Shown here piece after piece: positions 18,287 to 27,004 of a stretch of DNA of 64,000 nucleotides. A program made the translations under genes and the position numbers. Location of the stretch: positions 3,136,936-3,200,935 of the forward strand of contig NC_007796.1 of the NCBI RefSeq assembly GCF_000013445.1, given 5' to 3'. Under the pieces are notes generated by a model. It saw nothing but the letters and a program-made list of their open reading frames with translations, was not told where the DNA came from and did no database searches. The DNA comes from Methanospirillum hungatei JF-1 (lineage in GTDB: Archaea > Halobacteriota > Methanomicrobia > Methanomicrobiales > Methanospirillaceae). The stretch's first letter is position 1; each line of letters begins with the position of its first letter.

Positions 18287-20410
18287 TCAGCCGACTGTCT
18301 TTCCGACAACCGATTCTACCGCACGTTTCCAGTTTGTCATATCCTTGATTGTCTGAATATACCCGATTACTCTTCCGGAGGTATCCGTAATAGGAGAGGC
18401 TTTTGCCCAGACATATGTCCCTTTTCCTTCATGAAATCCCGGAACAAACGCTTCGGTGTAAAAACTGTTCCCTACCCGTGAGACCTGTGGATAAATCTGG
18501 ATCAACTCTTTTGGTGATAAGTCAAAGAGGTCAACCAGGATGGGGAGAGATGGATTTGAGTTCCTGATTACCTCCTGATACTTGAGTGAACCGATCATCT
18601 CATGTTTGTTCAGACCAGTAAGGATCTCCATCGCTTCATTCCAGGCAACAACCATACGGTCACGGGATATAATGAAGGTGGGGTCACCCATCTGATCTAC
18701 TGTCCCTTCCAGCTGCTCAACCATGAGTGCAAGGGACTCTTCCATGGTCCGCTGACTGGTAATGTCAAGAGCCGATATGAGAGTGCACAGGTGAACTCCG
18801 GTTTTATCAAATACCCGTGAAAGGTGGACCTGTATCACAAGCGAGGAACCATCTTCCCCTGTATCAGAAAAAACCCGGGTAAAATTTCCTTTTTCATTAA
18901 GTGCAGCCCTGATATCCGGAATAGAACTGATGATCTGGGGATAGTAACTTAAACTCCACTCAATGGATCTTCCGACCATAGTTCCATCCGGGACACGGGA
19001 GAAGATCCGCTTGAAGGAAGGATTGGCATACATTACCACATCATCCGGCGTAATGATAGCCATACCCTCATAAGAATGTGCGATTGCAGTATCCTTAATC
19101 TCAAGTTCCCGGACCATCCTGACCCAGTGGGTGACGTCATACAGGTAGGCAATCAGACAGATGGGATTTCGATCAGGGCCAGTGACCCCTGATATGGTTA
19201 CTGAGAGGTTTATCTGGGATCCATCACGGCGGACCCCGTCTACTTCATATACATACCCTGATCGATCCTCGTGCAACAGGTTTTGAGATAGAAATGAGGC
19301 AGAAGAGACATCGATATCTTTGGCAAAGTGCTTAAAAGGCAGTCCAATAACCTCATCTGGAGAATGATACCCCCATAGTTCCAGAAATGCCCTGTTTACA
19401 TAGGTGATAGACCCTTCCATAGAGAGGAGTGCAATGGGAACGATAGAAGAGTCCATGGCATGACTTTTAATTAATAACTCCCGTTCGGCATTCTTTCGTT
19501 CGGTGATGTCCCTGCCAACTCCCTGGTACTCAAGAATGCCCCCGTTATCATCAGCCAGCATCCGTGACACCCAGTGATACCACCTGGACCGCCCGGAAGG
19601 AAGTTTGAATTCAAATTCTGATTGAAAAACCGGGGACAAGGGGGAACAACTCTGCATACCTTCTTTTATCTGCCGGGAAGCATCCGGATGCATGAATTCA
19701 AATAAGGAGTGTTGCAGTGCTTCTGTATGATTCATCTGAAAAAGTCTGCAAAATGCCCCATTCGCAAATGAAATGACACCGTCCCGGTTGTACCGGCAGA
19801 TGAGTTCGGTCTGGTCTTCAACAATTCCACGATATCTGGCTTCACTGATACGAAGCCGCTCCTCCATCTCAGTCTCAAGGGTGACATCTTCCACGATAAT
19901 GGTAAGGCCGGAGCGTCCGTCGTCAAAAACGGTTTTAATATATTTTACTTTAAAGAACCGCCTCCAGTCATACTTGGTGAAGGTGACAACAGCGGTATGC
20001 TCTGTCTCTAAATCTGAATCAAAATAGGTGTCAAAATGAAATGCTCGTAAAATTTCCTGTGGAAGCATCAGATATGACGTGCCAGTAATTGTTGTAACAT
20101 CCTGGTCAAACATTCTGCAAAACCGCTCGTTAACCTGGATTATCCTACCATCACTTGAAATGACGAGAATTCCTTCTTTGGTAAAGCCCAGAAGACTGGA
20201 GATGGGAACCCGTTGTGAGAGATAAAATACCTTGGCAGCCCCCATCTGCTGCATCTCAACCGTTCCGGAAATCTGAAGTATCTCCAGATATTTCGCAACA
20301 GAATTCCGGTTACATTTCAGACGCTGGGAAATTTCCGAAATTGTGAGCCCTCTGGGGTAAATCTTGAGTAAACCGCGGATACGGTTCAGAAATTCCCCAT
20401 CCTCAACCAT
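18287..20410 (-). CDS. HTH-PAS multi-sensor protein
   Basis: 707 residues, no membrane segment. The N-terminal 65 residues form a winged-helix-like DNA-binding domain (GLTISEISQRLKCNRNSVAKYL). Then come about five PAS domains, starting near residues 75, 190, 315, 437 and 565. There is no histidine-kinase, GGDEF or other C-terminal output, so the HTH is the likely output and the protein a one-component cytoplasmic regulator. The ligands or cofactors of the PAS domains are unknown. It is divergent from the sensor-kinase gene across an AT-rich 236-base region, which it may control. Confidence 0.8.
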   Translation of the reverse strand: MVEDGEFLNRIRGLLKIYPRGLTISEISQRLKCNRNSVAKYLEILQISGTVEMQQMGAAKVFYLSQRVPISSLLGFTKEGILVISSDGRIIQVNERFCRMFDQDVTTITGTSYLMLPQEILRAFHFDTYFDSDLETEHTAVVTFTKYDWRRFFKVKYIKTVFDDGRSGLTIIVEDVTLETEMEERLRISEARYRGIVEDQTELICRYNRDGVISFANGAFCRLFQMNHTEALQHSLFEFMHPDASRQIKEGMQSCSPLSPVFQSEFEFKLPSGRSRWYHWVSRMLADDNGGILEYQGVGRDITERKNAERELLIKSHAMDSSIVPIALLSMEGSITYVNRAFLELWGYHSPDEVIGLPFKHFAKDIDVSSASFLSQNLLHEDRSGYVYEVDGVRRDGSQINLSVTISGVTGPDRNPICLIAYLYDVTHWVRMVRELEIKDTAIAHSYEGMAIITPDDVVMYANPSFKRIFSRVPDGTMVGRSIEWSLSYYPQIISSIPDIRAALNEKGNFTRVFSDTGEDGSSLVIQVHLSRVFDKTGVHLCTLISALDITSQRTMEESLALMVEQLEGTVDQMGDPTFIISRDRMVVAWNEAMEILTGLNKHEMIGSLKYQEVIRNSNPSLPILVDLFDLSPKELIQIYPQVSRVGNSFYTEAFVPGFHEGKGTYVWAKASPITDTSGRVIGYIQTIKDMTNWKRAVESVVGKTVG

Positions 20411-20646
20411 AGATACATTTCCTCAATTTCTCCCTATTAAACATATGCCATGCATCCCTGCAAGCATCTTTTTTTAAAATTGAAGAGAGGGAGATAATAT
20501 TTTGTTAATATTACAAAAAATTGCCAATTATAGAATGGGATAAATGAAAAAATCAAACCAAAACATGTATCAGCTATTCAATGAATTCTAACATATCGGT
20601 TCGTGTCCTACTCAAAGATGAATCCAGATAATAAAAGAGAAGACAG
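20411..20646. promoter_or_regulatory. divergent AT-rich control region between HTH-PAS and sensor-kinase genes
   Basis: Much more AT-rich than its surroundings. It contains an inverted repeat at 20500-20518 (TTTTG ... CAAAA around TAATATTA) and a repeated TAATATT at 20494-20500 and 20506-20512. These are possible TATA elements or a binding site for the divergently encoded HTH-PAS protein. Confidence 0.5.
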
Positions 20647-23439
20647 ATGTCCATGCGTCAGAAGTTTCCGATGAGCGGTGGTTCCCTTATCAGTCGTTTC
20701 ATGGTAATACTACTGATTATTTTAATCCTGTCCATCCTCTCGATAACAACACTCTGGTATATTGATACACGAACCCAGATTGAATCACGCTTCACGCTCC
20801 AGCAAAACCATTCTGAACAGATTCTTCGGCAATCGGTCATATGGATCGACGGGGGCATTCGCCTGTATGAGTACTCATTTGAACCAGGGATGAAAGAAGC
20901 GATGGATATGTACCTGGCAGCGTATAATGAATCAGGTGGTGATATCACAAAGATAGACCTCCCTTCTTTGAAAACACACCTGAATGAAACGATAGGAGGT
21001 ACATGGGATCTTTATATTATCGATGCTGAGGGCACCGTCGTTCATACGACCTATACTCCTGACCTCTTTTTAAATTTTTGTAATTATCCTTCTTTTTATA
21101 AAACACTCACCCGAATCAGGGAAGAGGGAGCTTATGTCATTGACAGAACAGTAAAGGGATTTGTCAAAGGGTCCCCAAATCGGAAATTTGCATATCAGGG
21201 GACACCTGATAAAAAATATGTGCTTGAAATAAGCAGAAATTTTCAAACATTTATACCAAAAGAGACTGAGACATCATATGCCGAGTTAGTAAAAAATCTT
21301 CCCAGACTGAATCCAAATATCGTCTCTATTGAACTTTTCAACACACAGGGAGAGATTGTAACCAGATGGAGTGCAGATTCCGGCTATGGAAATTACTCTC
21401 CGCATATCCAGGAAAAAGTCATCAGGGTACTATCTGAAAAAAAGAGTCATTATTATCACGAACCTGATCTGAAACAGGCCATTTCAATAATATATCTCTC
21501 TATCCAGGATACCAGGTACCCCTCATCACCGATGATGAATCTTGTCGGACGGATAGTCTATTCAACCCAGGAGATCGAGGAAAAAATTCTTGAAATTTCA
21601 ATAATATACATAGCCGCCCTCCTTTTTACCCTTCTTATCGCAGGTCTCACGGTATGGAAGACATCCCGATACTTTTCATACCCGGTGAAAGGGCTTATTC
21701 AGGATTTAAATCAGATTGCAGACGGAGACCTGAACCATCAGATCAGAGATACCGGCATTCTGGAACTAAAACAGATTGAAGGAGCCATCAACAGGCTGGT
21801 ATCAAACCTGAAAGAGATGATCAGGACGATACAAACCCAGGAGGAACAGGTTAAAAACGAACTCTCAAACAGGATCCAGGCAGAAGAAAATATCAGGAAC
21901 CTCTTACAGGAAGTTCAGCAGAAAGAACTCCAGATCCAGAAGAGTGAAGAGAGGTACCGGAGTGTTGTTGAGACACAAAATGAGTTCATATGCAGGTTTA
22001 CTCCGGATGGGACACATATCTTCGTGAATGATGCATATTGCAGATTTTTTGGAAAAAGTTGCGATGAAATACTTGGAACAAAATTCTCTCCGGAAATTCC
22101 GGAAGATGAAAGGATCCAGTTGAAAAACCATCTCGCAGGGCTTACCAGGCAGCATCCGACAGACCTGAATGAACATCATATCATCCTCCCAAATGGAGAG
22201 AGAAGATATATCCAATGGATAGACCAGGCAATTTTTTCAGAAACTGGTGAAATAACCGAATACCAGTCTGTAGGTCGTGACCTGACAGAAGTGAAAGAAC
22301 TTGAGAAAAGTCTCCATGCATCTGATTCTTTGTACCGGGAGACGGTCAATGCAATGGATGACGGGGTTTTTGTCACCGACAGTACACACTCCATCCTGAT
22401 CTGGAATGGATGGAAACTGGGCAAACAGGCGAAGTTACTCAAAGAGCATAAACACCTGGAAGGAAAAAAACTCTTTTCTATTCTTACTTATCTGACCGAA
22501 AAAGATTATCTTGAATATGATGGTGTCTTTTCATCAGGGAAGATTGCAGTATATGAGACAATCATAGAAAAGGAACGACCAATCTACCTCGAAACCAAAA
22601 TTATTCCAATTATTACCGACGATCAGGTAACTACAGTTGTCACCCTCATTCGGGATATCACCCTTCGGAAAGAATCTGAAAAAGCACTTCATAAATTGAA
22701 CCTGGACCTTGAGGAGATTATCAGGAAAAGAACCGAGGATCTGCAGTCGTCGCTTGATGAACTGGACGCATTTGCATACAGCGTGTCTCATGATCTGCGG
22801 GGGCCCGTTCGTGCAATAGACGGATTTTCTCATCTCCTGCTCTTGAAAGCGGGGGATATCCTGGATGAAGAGAACAAGCACCTGATCTCCAGGATCCGCG
22901 AGAGTGTCACAACCATGGATAGACTCATCCAGGATCTGCTCAGGTTTTCGCGGACAGCACGCCAGCCATTGCAGGTAATTGACATAGAGATGGGCGGGCT
23001 GGTGCGAGGGGTAATCACGGAACTGACCAGTCAGCCTGAAACCAGAAATATTTCAGTCCATATAAAAGACATGCGCTCTTCTAAAGGCGATCCCGGCCTT
23101 ATCAGACAGGTTTGGTATAATCTGATATCAAACAGTATAAAATTCACTTTGCCGGATACTGTCCCTGATATTACGATTGGTTCATATGAGAAAGAAAGTG
23201 AAATAATTTATTATATCAAAGACAATGGCATCGGATTTGATATGCAGTACGCAGATAAAGTCTTTGAAGTTTTTTCAAGACTTGCTCCATCTCCGAATGC
23301 TGAAGGCACTGGTGTGGGCCTTGCACTGGTAAAGAGGATCATCCTCAGGCACCATGGAAGGATCTGGGTACAATCTGGAAAGGGCAGGGGAACAACGTTT
23401 TATTTTACTGTGCAGGGGAGAGATGGAAGCGAAAGGTGA
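20647..23439 (+). CDS. membrane PAS sensor histidine kinase
   Basis: 930 residues. First membrane segment about 15-37, an extracellular sensing domain of about 280 residues (Cache-like by layout, not proven), second segment about 316-338, HAMP about 340-395, coiled coil to 435, then two PAS domains (437-550, 560-680). The HisKA domain has phospho-acceptor His715 in SVSHDLRGPVRA. The HATPase shows NLISNSIKF (N box), DNGIGFD (G1) and GTGVGLALVKRI (G2). It should sense an external cue and pass phosphate to the receiver protein encoded directly after it. Its 3' end overlaps that gene. Confidence 0.93.
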   Translation: MSMRQKFPMSGGSLISRFMVILLIILILSILSITTLWYIDTRTQIESRFTLQQNHSEQILRQSVIWIDGGIRLYEYSFEPGMKEAMDMYLAAYNESGGDITKIDLPSLKTHLNETIGGTWDLYIIDAEGTVVHTTYTPDLFLNFCNYPSFYKTLTRIREEGAYVIDRTVKGFVKGSPNRKFAYQGTPDKKYVLEISRNFQTFIPKETETSYAELVKNLPRLNPNIVSIELFNTQGEIVTRWSADSGYGNYSPHIQEKVIRVLSEKKSHYYHEPDLKQAISIIYLSIQDTRYPSSPMMNLVGRIVYSTQEIEEKILEISIIYIAALLFTLLIAGLTVWKTSRYFSYPVKGLIQDLNQIADGDLNHQIRDTGILELKQIEGAINRLVSNLKEMIRTIQTQEEQVKNELSNRIQAEENIRNLLQEVQQKELQIQKSEERYRSVVETQNEFICRFTPDGTHIFVNDAYCRFFGKSCDEILGTKFSPEIPEDERIQLKNHLAGLTRQHPTDLNEHHIILPNGERRYIQWIDQAIFSETGEITEYQSVGRDLTEVKELEKSLHASDSLYRETVNAMDDGVFVTDSTHSILIWNGWKLGKQAKLLKEHKHLEGKKLFSILTYLTEKDYLEYDGVFSSGKIAVYETIIEKERPIYLETKIIPIITDDQVTTVVTLIRDITLRKESEKALHKLNLDLEEIIRKRTEDLQSSLDELDAFAYSVSHDLRGPVRAIDGFSHLLLLKAGDILDEENKHLISRIRESVTTMDRLIQDLLRFSRTARQPLQVIDIEMGGLVRGVITELTSQPETRNISVHIKDMRSSKGDPGLIRQVWYNLISNSIKFTLPDTVPDITIGSYEKESEIIYYIKDNGIGFDMQYADKVFEVFSRLAPSPNAEGTGVGLALVKRIILRHHGRIWVQSGKGRGTTFYFTVQGRDGSER

Positions 23440-23887
23440 AAGGAGACTTGAGATACTTCTCATTGAAGATAACCAGAATGATGTTGAATTATTTCTGAAT
23501 GTGGTTGACTGGATTAATATGGGAGACCAGGTCAGAGTTTTTCTTGATGGTAGAGAGGCACTTGATTTCCTGCATGGAAAAGGATCATATAAAGAAGCTC
23601 CGGGTTCACTTCCATCAGTGGTCTTCATTGACCTGAAAATGCCCCTTATCAGTGGTCATGAAGTCCTGAAAGCCATCAGAAAAGACAAACGAACAAAAAC
23701 ACTTCCAATCGTCGTCTTTACCTCATCTGATCAGGAAGCAGATATCGGAGAGACATACAAATCAGGAGTGAACAGTTATGTTGTCAAACCGGTTCAGTTC
23801 GAGAAATACGCTGAGACCATCAGGGACCTGATAAATTACTGGAGAAATGTTAATACACCACCAGGTTCGTTCAGGCATGATGCATAA
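23423..23887 (+). CDS. single-domain response regulator
   Basis: 154 residues, one receiver domain without output domain. The acidic pocket is IEDNQND, phospho-acceptor Asp70 in VVFIDLKMP, FTSSDQ the conserved Thr/Ser, and VVKPVQF the conserved Lys. The start at 23423 overlaps the sensor-kinase gene by 17 bases, giving coupled translation; a GGGGAG lies just before it, at short spacing. It probably accepts phosphate from that kinase and acts by protein contact. It looks like the Rcp1-type family seen after phytochrome-like kinases. Confidence 0.9.
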   Translation: MEAKGERRLEILLIEDNQNDVELFLNVVDWINMGDQVRVFLDGREALDFLHGKGSYKEAPGSLPSVVFIDLKMPLISGHEVLKAIRKDKRTKTLPIVVFTSSDQEADIGETYKSGVNSYVVKPVQFEKYAETIRDLINYWRNVNTPPGSFRHDA

Positions 23888-23903
23888 TCTGTCACTTTAA
23901 GGA

Positions 23904-24446
23904 CTATTCTTTTCTTATCACTTCAAACCGGATCTTTCCCTCCTCAATAATCCGTGCGACGGACCGTTCCCGTGGGGAAAGAGATCCTGACCCGGTTTTC
24001 ACTTCAACGATGACGATCTCTTTCAGGCATCCTTCTGACAGACCATCAAAGACGATAAAATCCACTGGTGATCCCAAAAAACGGGCATCAGACGGATGAT
24101 ACGAAAACTCAGAGAACCAGGGGATCAGATGCTCGGTGATCTTTCCCCTGATAACCGAGTGGGATCGTCGGATCGCATCCTGACGAATCTTCTGCTCTTC
24201 CCATCTTTGCCAATCCCTGTACCTCGCCTCTGCCTGCACATCTGCCCGTGCATCCGCCTCTTCCTGTATCCAGGTCTTCCACCTTGCATACTCATCTCTT
24301 TTCCATGACTCAAAGAGCATACGGGCACGCTTGTCTGCTCTTCTCCAGATATGAACGATGATTAGGAGCAATGCAATGATGAGCAGGAGGAAAATGAGTG
24401 TGACATCAAAAGACAAGGGTAAAAGAGTGACCGGATTTATATCCAT
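23904..24446 (-). CDS. membrane-anchored nuclease, Holliday-junction-resolvase-related (COG4741-like)
   Basis: 180 residues. A single N-terminal membrane segment (about 14-32, VTLIFLLLIIALLLIIV) is followed by a charged Trp/Arg/Glu-rich helix (35-95) and a C-terminal domain with GSPVDFIVFDGL and IVIVEVKTGSGSLSPRER, the D...ExK nuclease core with its typical flanks. This matches the predicted secreted endonucleases distantly related to archaeal Hjc. Substrate and cell side are unknown. It follows the second receiver gene on the same strand by 17 bases. Confidence 0.75.
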   Translation of the reverse strand: MDINPVTLLPLSFDVTLIFLLLIIALLLIIVHIWRRADKRARMLFESWKRDEYARWKTWIQEEADARADVQAEARYRDWQRWEEQKIRQDAIRRSHSVIRGKITEHLIPWFSEFSYHPSDARFLGSPVDFIVFDGLSEGCLKEIVIVEVKTGSGSLSPRERSVARIIEEGKIRFEVIRKE

Positions 24447-24463
24447 GGTATCATTGAACAGTA

Positions 24464-24844
24464 TTATGAAGACAATACCGATTTTATGGCCTGATCCAGT
24501 CCGACTTTATTGTATGGTTTTGCAAGGACACCTGAGAAGCCATAATCTGCATACGAGATTATTGCCGGGTCTGAGAGATCACCACTAGACACCAGCACTT
24601 TCACGTCAGGATCTGATTCCCGAATGATGGATATCACTTCGCGGCCACCCATGCCACCAGGTATGGTGAGATCAAGGATGATCACATCATAGGGGTTCCC
24701 GTTCTCACGGCCTTTTTTATATTCAGCCAAAGCCTCTTCCCCGGTGACTGCAATTGTGGGATCATACCCCAGTTTTTTCAGGAGGATTCCGGTGATTTCA
24801 CAGATTGCCGGTTCATCATCCATGAGAAGAATGCGATACGCCAT
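24464..24844 (-). CDS. single-domain response regulator (CheY-like)
   Basis: 126-residue receiver domain. LMDDEPAIC holds the acidic pair, Asp58 in VIILDLTIPGG is the phospho-acceptor, followed by VLVSSGD and LAKPYN. No output domain. It is divergent from the radical SAM gene and upstream of the anchored nuclease on the same strand. Receiver domains with ILDLTIPGGMGG are frequent as C-terminal or solo partners of hybrid kinases; the partner is not known here. Confidence 0.9.
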   Translation of the reverse strand: MAYRILLMDDEPAICEITGILLKKLGYDPTIAVTGEEALAEYKKGRENGNPYDVIILDLTIPGGMGGREVISIIRESDPDVKVLVSSGDLSDPAIISYADYGFSGVLAKPYNKVGLDQAIKSVLSS

Positions 24845-24919
24845 AAATCAGAATACTCAATGGTATGGACATCTGGTTATAAGACATTTATGTGTTGATA
24901 TACTGGATTCATCAGATTC

Positions 24920-26071
24920 ATGCATCATCAGAATGAACTTATACTGGTTTTTGTGTATTTTCATCTTTACATAACTGATTCCTGTAACCTTGTCTGCCAG
25001 TACTGTCGGGGAAAAATATTTGATACCCCCGAGACGGACTGCGGCGAAATTGCCATAGATGAATCGATTCCTGCTGAAGTGACCTTTCATCTTCCCGATC
25101 TCTACCGGTTTCTCGGAGACGATCCTGATGCAGTCCTGACCTTTATCGGGGGAGAACCGACATTACGCCCCGGCCTCATTCAGACCATCATGGAAGAGGC
25201 GCCGGTATCACGATTCATGATCCAGACAAATGGCACACTTCTTCACCGACTTTCTCCTGAAATTGTCAACCGGTTTGATACCATCCTCATCTCCATCGAC
25301 GGGGATAAGAAAACCACCGATGAAGGGAGGGGTGAAGGCACATATGACCGGGTCATGGAAAATATTCACCACATCATCGCGGGTGGATTTAGAAATGAAC
25401 TCATAGCCCGGATGACCGTGACCGAACGGACAGATATCAGGTCTGCGGTCCGATATCTTGCGCATAATCCGCATTACTCATTCTCTTCGATTCATTGGCA
25501 GATAGATGCAAACTTCTGGAATGACTATTCACTCAGAACCTTTCAGACCTGGGCAAGAGATTCATATATTCCCGGCATTCATCAGCTTGTTCAGGACTGG
25601 CTTTCTCGTATCAAAGAGACCGGAGAGGTTCCAAAGTGGTATCCATTCATTGATCCGCTTGAAGACCTGCTCCATGGCCGGCCCAGCAGGTTACGATGTG
25701 GATCGGGGTATGCAAATTACACTATTCTGACAGACGGACATATCGCACCATGCCCAATCATGGTCGGGATGAAAGACTTTTATGCAGGTACCATAACGAC
25801 CGCATCTCCGAACGCTCTGCCGATCATACCAGTCACGGGTGCCTGTGAGACCTGTGAGATTCGTGATTTTTGTGGAGGAAGGTGTCTCTATTCGGCTATT
25901 GTAAAACCCTGGCCTAAAGAGGGTGCTGATCTCGTGTGCGAGACAGTACGGGGATTATATGATGCGATCACCGGTATCGTGCCGGTAATTCGTGAGATGA
26001 TAAGCCGGGGTGAGATCAGCATTGGAGCCTTCGCTCATGAAAAGTATAATGGATGCGAGATTATCCCCTGA
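24920..26071 (+). CDS. radical SAM protein with SPASM-type C-terminus (peptide-modifying, AF1577-like)
   Basis: 383 residues. The SAM-binding 4Fe-4S cluster motif is Cys22-x3-Cys26-x2-Cys29 (DSCNLVCQYC), followed by IGGEPTLRP and FMIQTNGTLL. The C-terminal third has a Cys cluster (RLRCGSG, APCPIM, ACETCEIRDFCGGRCLY) typical of SPASM/twitch auxiliary clusters. The overall pattern fits the archaeal AF1577/Mhun_1560-type families predicted to modify peptides; no substrate is proven. A GTG at 24953 would give a more typical family N-terminus. No precursor-like small ORF is evident beside it. Confidence 0.82.
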   Translation: MHHQNELILVFVYFHLYITDSCNLVCQYCRGKIFDTPETDCGEIAIDESIPAEVTFHLPDLYRFLGDDPDAVLTFIGGEPTLRPGLIQTIMEEAPVSRFMIQTNGTLLHRLSPEIVNRFDTILISIDGDKKTTDEGRGEGTYDRVMENIHHIIAGGFRNELIARMTVTERTDIRSAVRYLAHNPHYSFSSIHWQIDANFWNDYSLRTFQTWARDSYIPGIHQLVQDWLSRIKETGEVPKWYPFIDPLEDLLHGRPSRLRCGSGYANYTILTDGHIAPCPIMVGMKDFYAGTITTASPNALPIIPVTGACETCEIRDFCGGRCLYSAIVKPWPKEGADLVCETVRGLYDAITGIVPVIREMISRGEISIGAFAHEKYNGCEIIP

Positions 26072-26134
26072 AAAGCGCATCCCCTCTTTCATGAAACCAT
26101 ACCTTATGACCAATAAATCCAAAAGGTGTAGGGT

Positions 26135-26992
26135 ATGAACATATCAGTCCTTGCCAGCGGGAGCAAGGGCAACTGTGTATATATTGAAGGGACGTCCGGG
26201 GCTCTTATCATCGATGCCGGACGATCTGCACGCGAGATCCTGGGCACAAAAGACCGGAAGGGACGGCTTTTTGAGGCAGGAGGAAACCGCGACCTTATCG
26301 AAGGGATACTCATCACCCATGAACATGGGGACCATGTAAAAGGACTGGGCCCTCTTGGAAACGCTCTGAAAGTGTCGGCATATGGGACGAGCGGGACCCT
26401 TGATGTAACTAACCGGATGATACAGACAAAGAAAAATTTCACCTTTCAATCGGTCCATCCGGGTGATCCCTTCTCCATCGGTGATTTTACCGTAACAGCT
26501 TTTTCAGTTTCGCATGACGCAACCGATCCGGTCGGATACCTTATTGAAGAAGGGGGGTTGCGGATCTGCTACTGCACTGATACCGGAGTTGTCACGTCTG
26601 GCATGATGGAGATGATAAAAAAATCTGACGGCGTGATCCTTGAGTCAAATCATTGTCCGCAGATGCTCAAAGACGGACCATACCCGGCTTTTCTCAAACG
26701 CAGAATTGCATCTTCACGGGGGCATCTCTCAAATGAGGATGCAGGAATGGTCCTTGCAGAAATTTCCCGGTCTATCCATTGTGCCATCCTTGCCCACCTA
26801 TCAGAGGAGAATAACGAACCTGGTCTTGCCATCAGAAAGGCTCATGAAGCATTAGGGCTTGCAGCAGATGATGTGGATCTCTTTGCTGCATCATCAATTG
26901 ATACCAAGACGCGACCCCCACACCGAAAACCCAAACAGCAGTGCAGAAGGCAATGCCTGGATGACTGCTGGAAGATAACTATCTCCCTGTAA
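26135..26992 (+). CDS. MBL-fold metal-dependent hydrolase (YycJ/WalJ-like)
   Basis: 285 residues. The N-terminus ISVLASGSKGNCVYIE is the YycJ-type start, and the zinc motif THEHGDH gives His62, His64, Asp66 and His67. SVSHDATDPVGYLIE, CYCTDTGVV and ILESNHCP complete the metal ligands. Likely a phosphodiesterase on nucleic acid or nucleotides (family knowledge). The last 30 residues are basic and Cys-rich (KQQCRRQCLDDCWK), unlike the usual end, and may reflect a frameshift. It lies 12 bases before DNA ligase, so probably one transcript. Confidence 0.88.
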   Translation: MNISVLASGSKGNCVYIEGTSGALIIDAGRSAREILGTKDRKGRLFEAGGNRDLIEGILITHEHGDHVKGLGPLGNALKVSAYGTSGTLDVTNRMIQTKKNFTFQSVHPGDPFSIGDFTVTAFSVSHDATDPVGYLIEEGGLRICYCTDTGVVTSGMMEMIKKSDGVILESNHCPQMLKDGPYPAFLKRRIASSRGHLSNEDAGMVLAEISRSIHCAILAHLSEENNEPGLAIRKAHEALGLAADDVDLFAASSIDTKTRPPHRKPKQQCRRQCLDDCWKITISL

Positions 26993-27004
26993 CTGACATG
27001 AACC

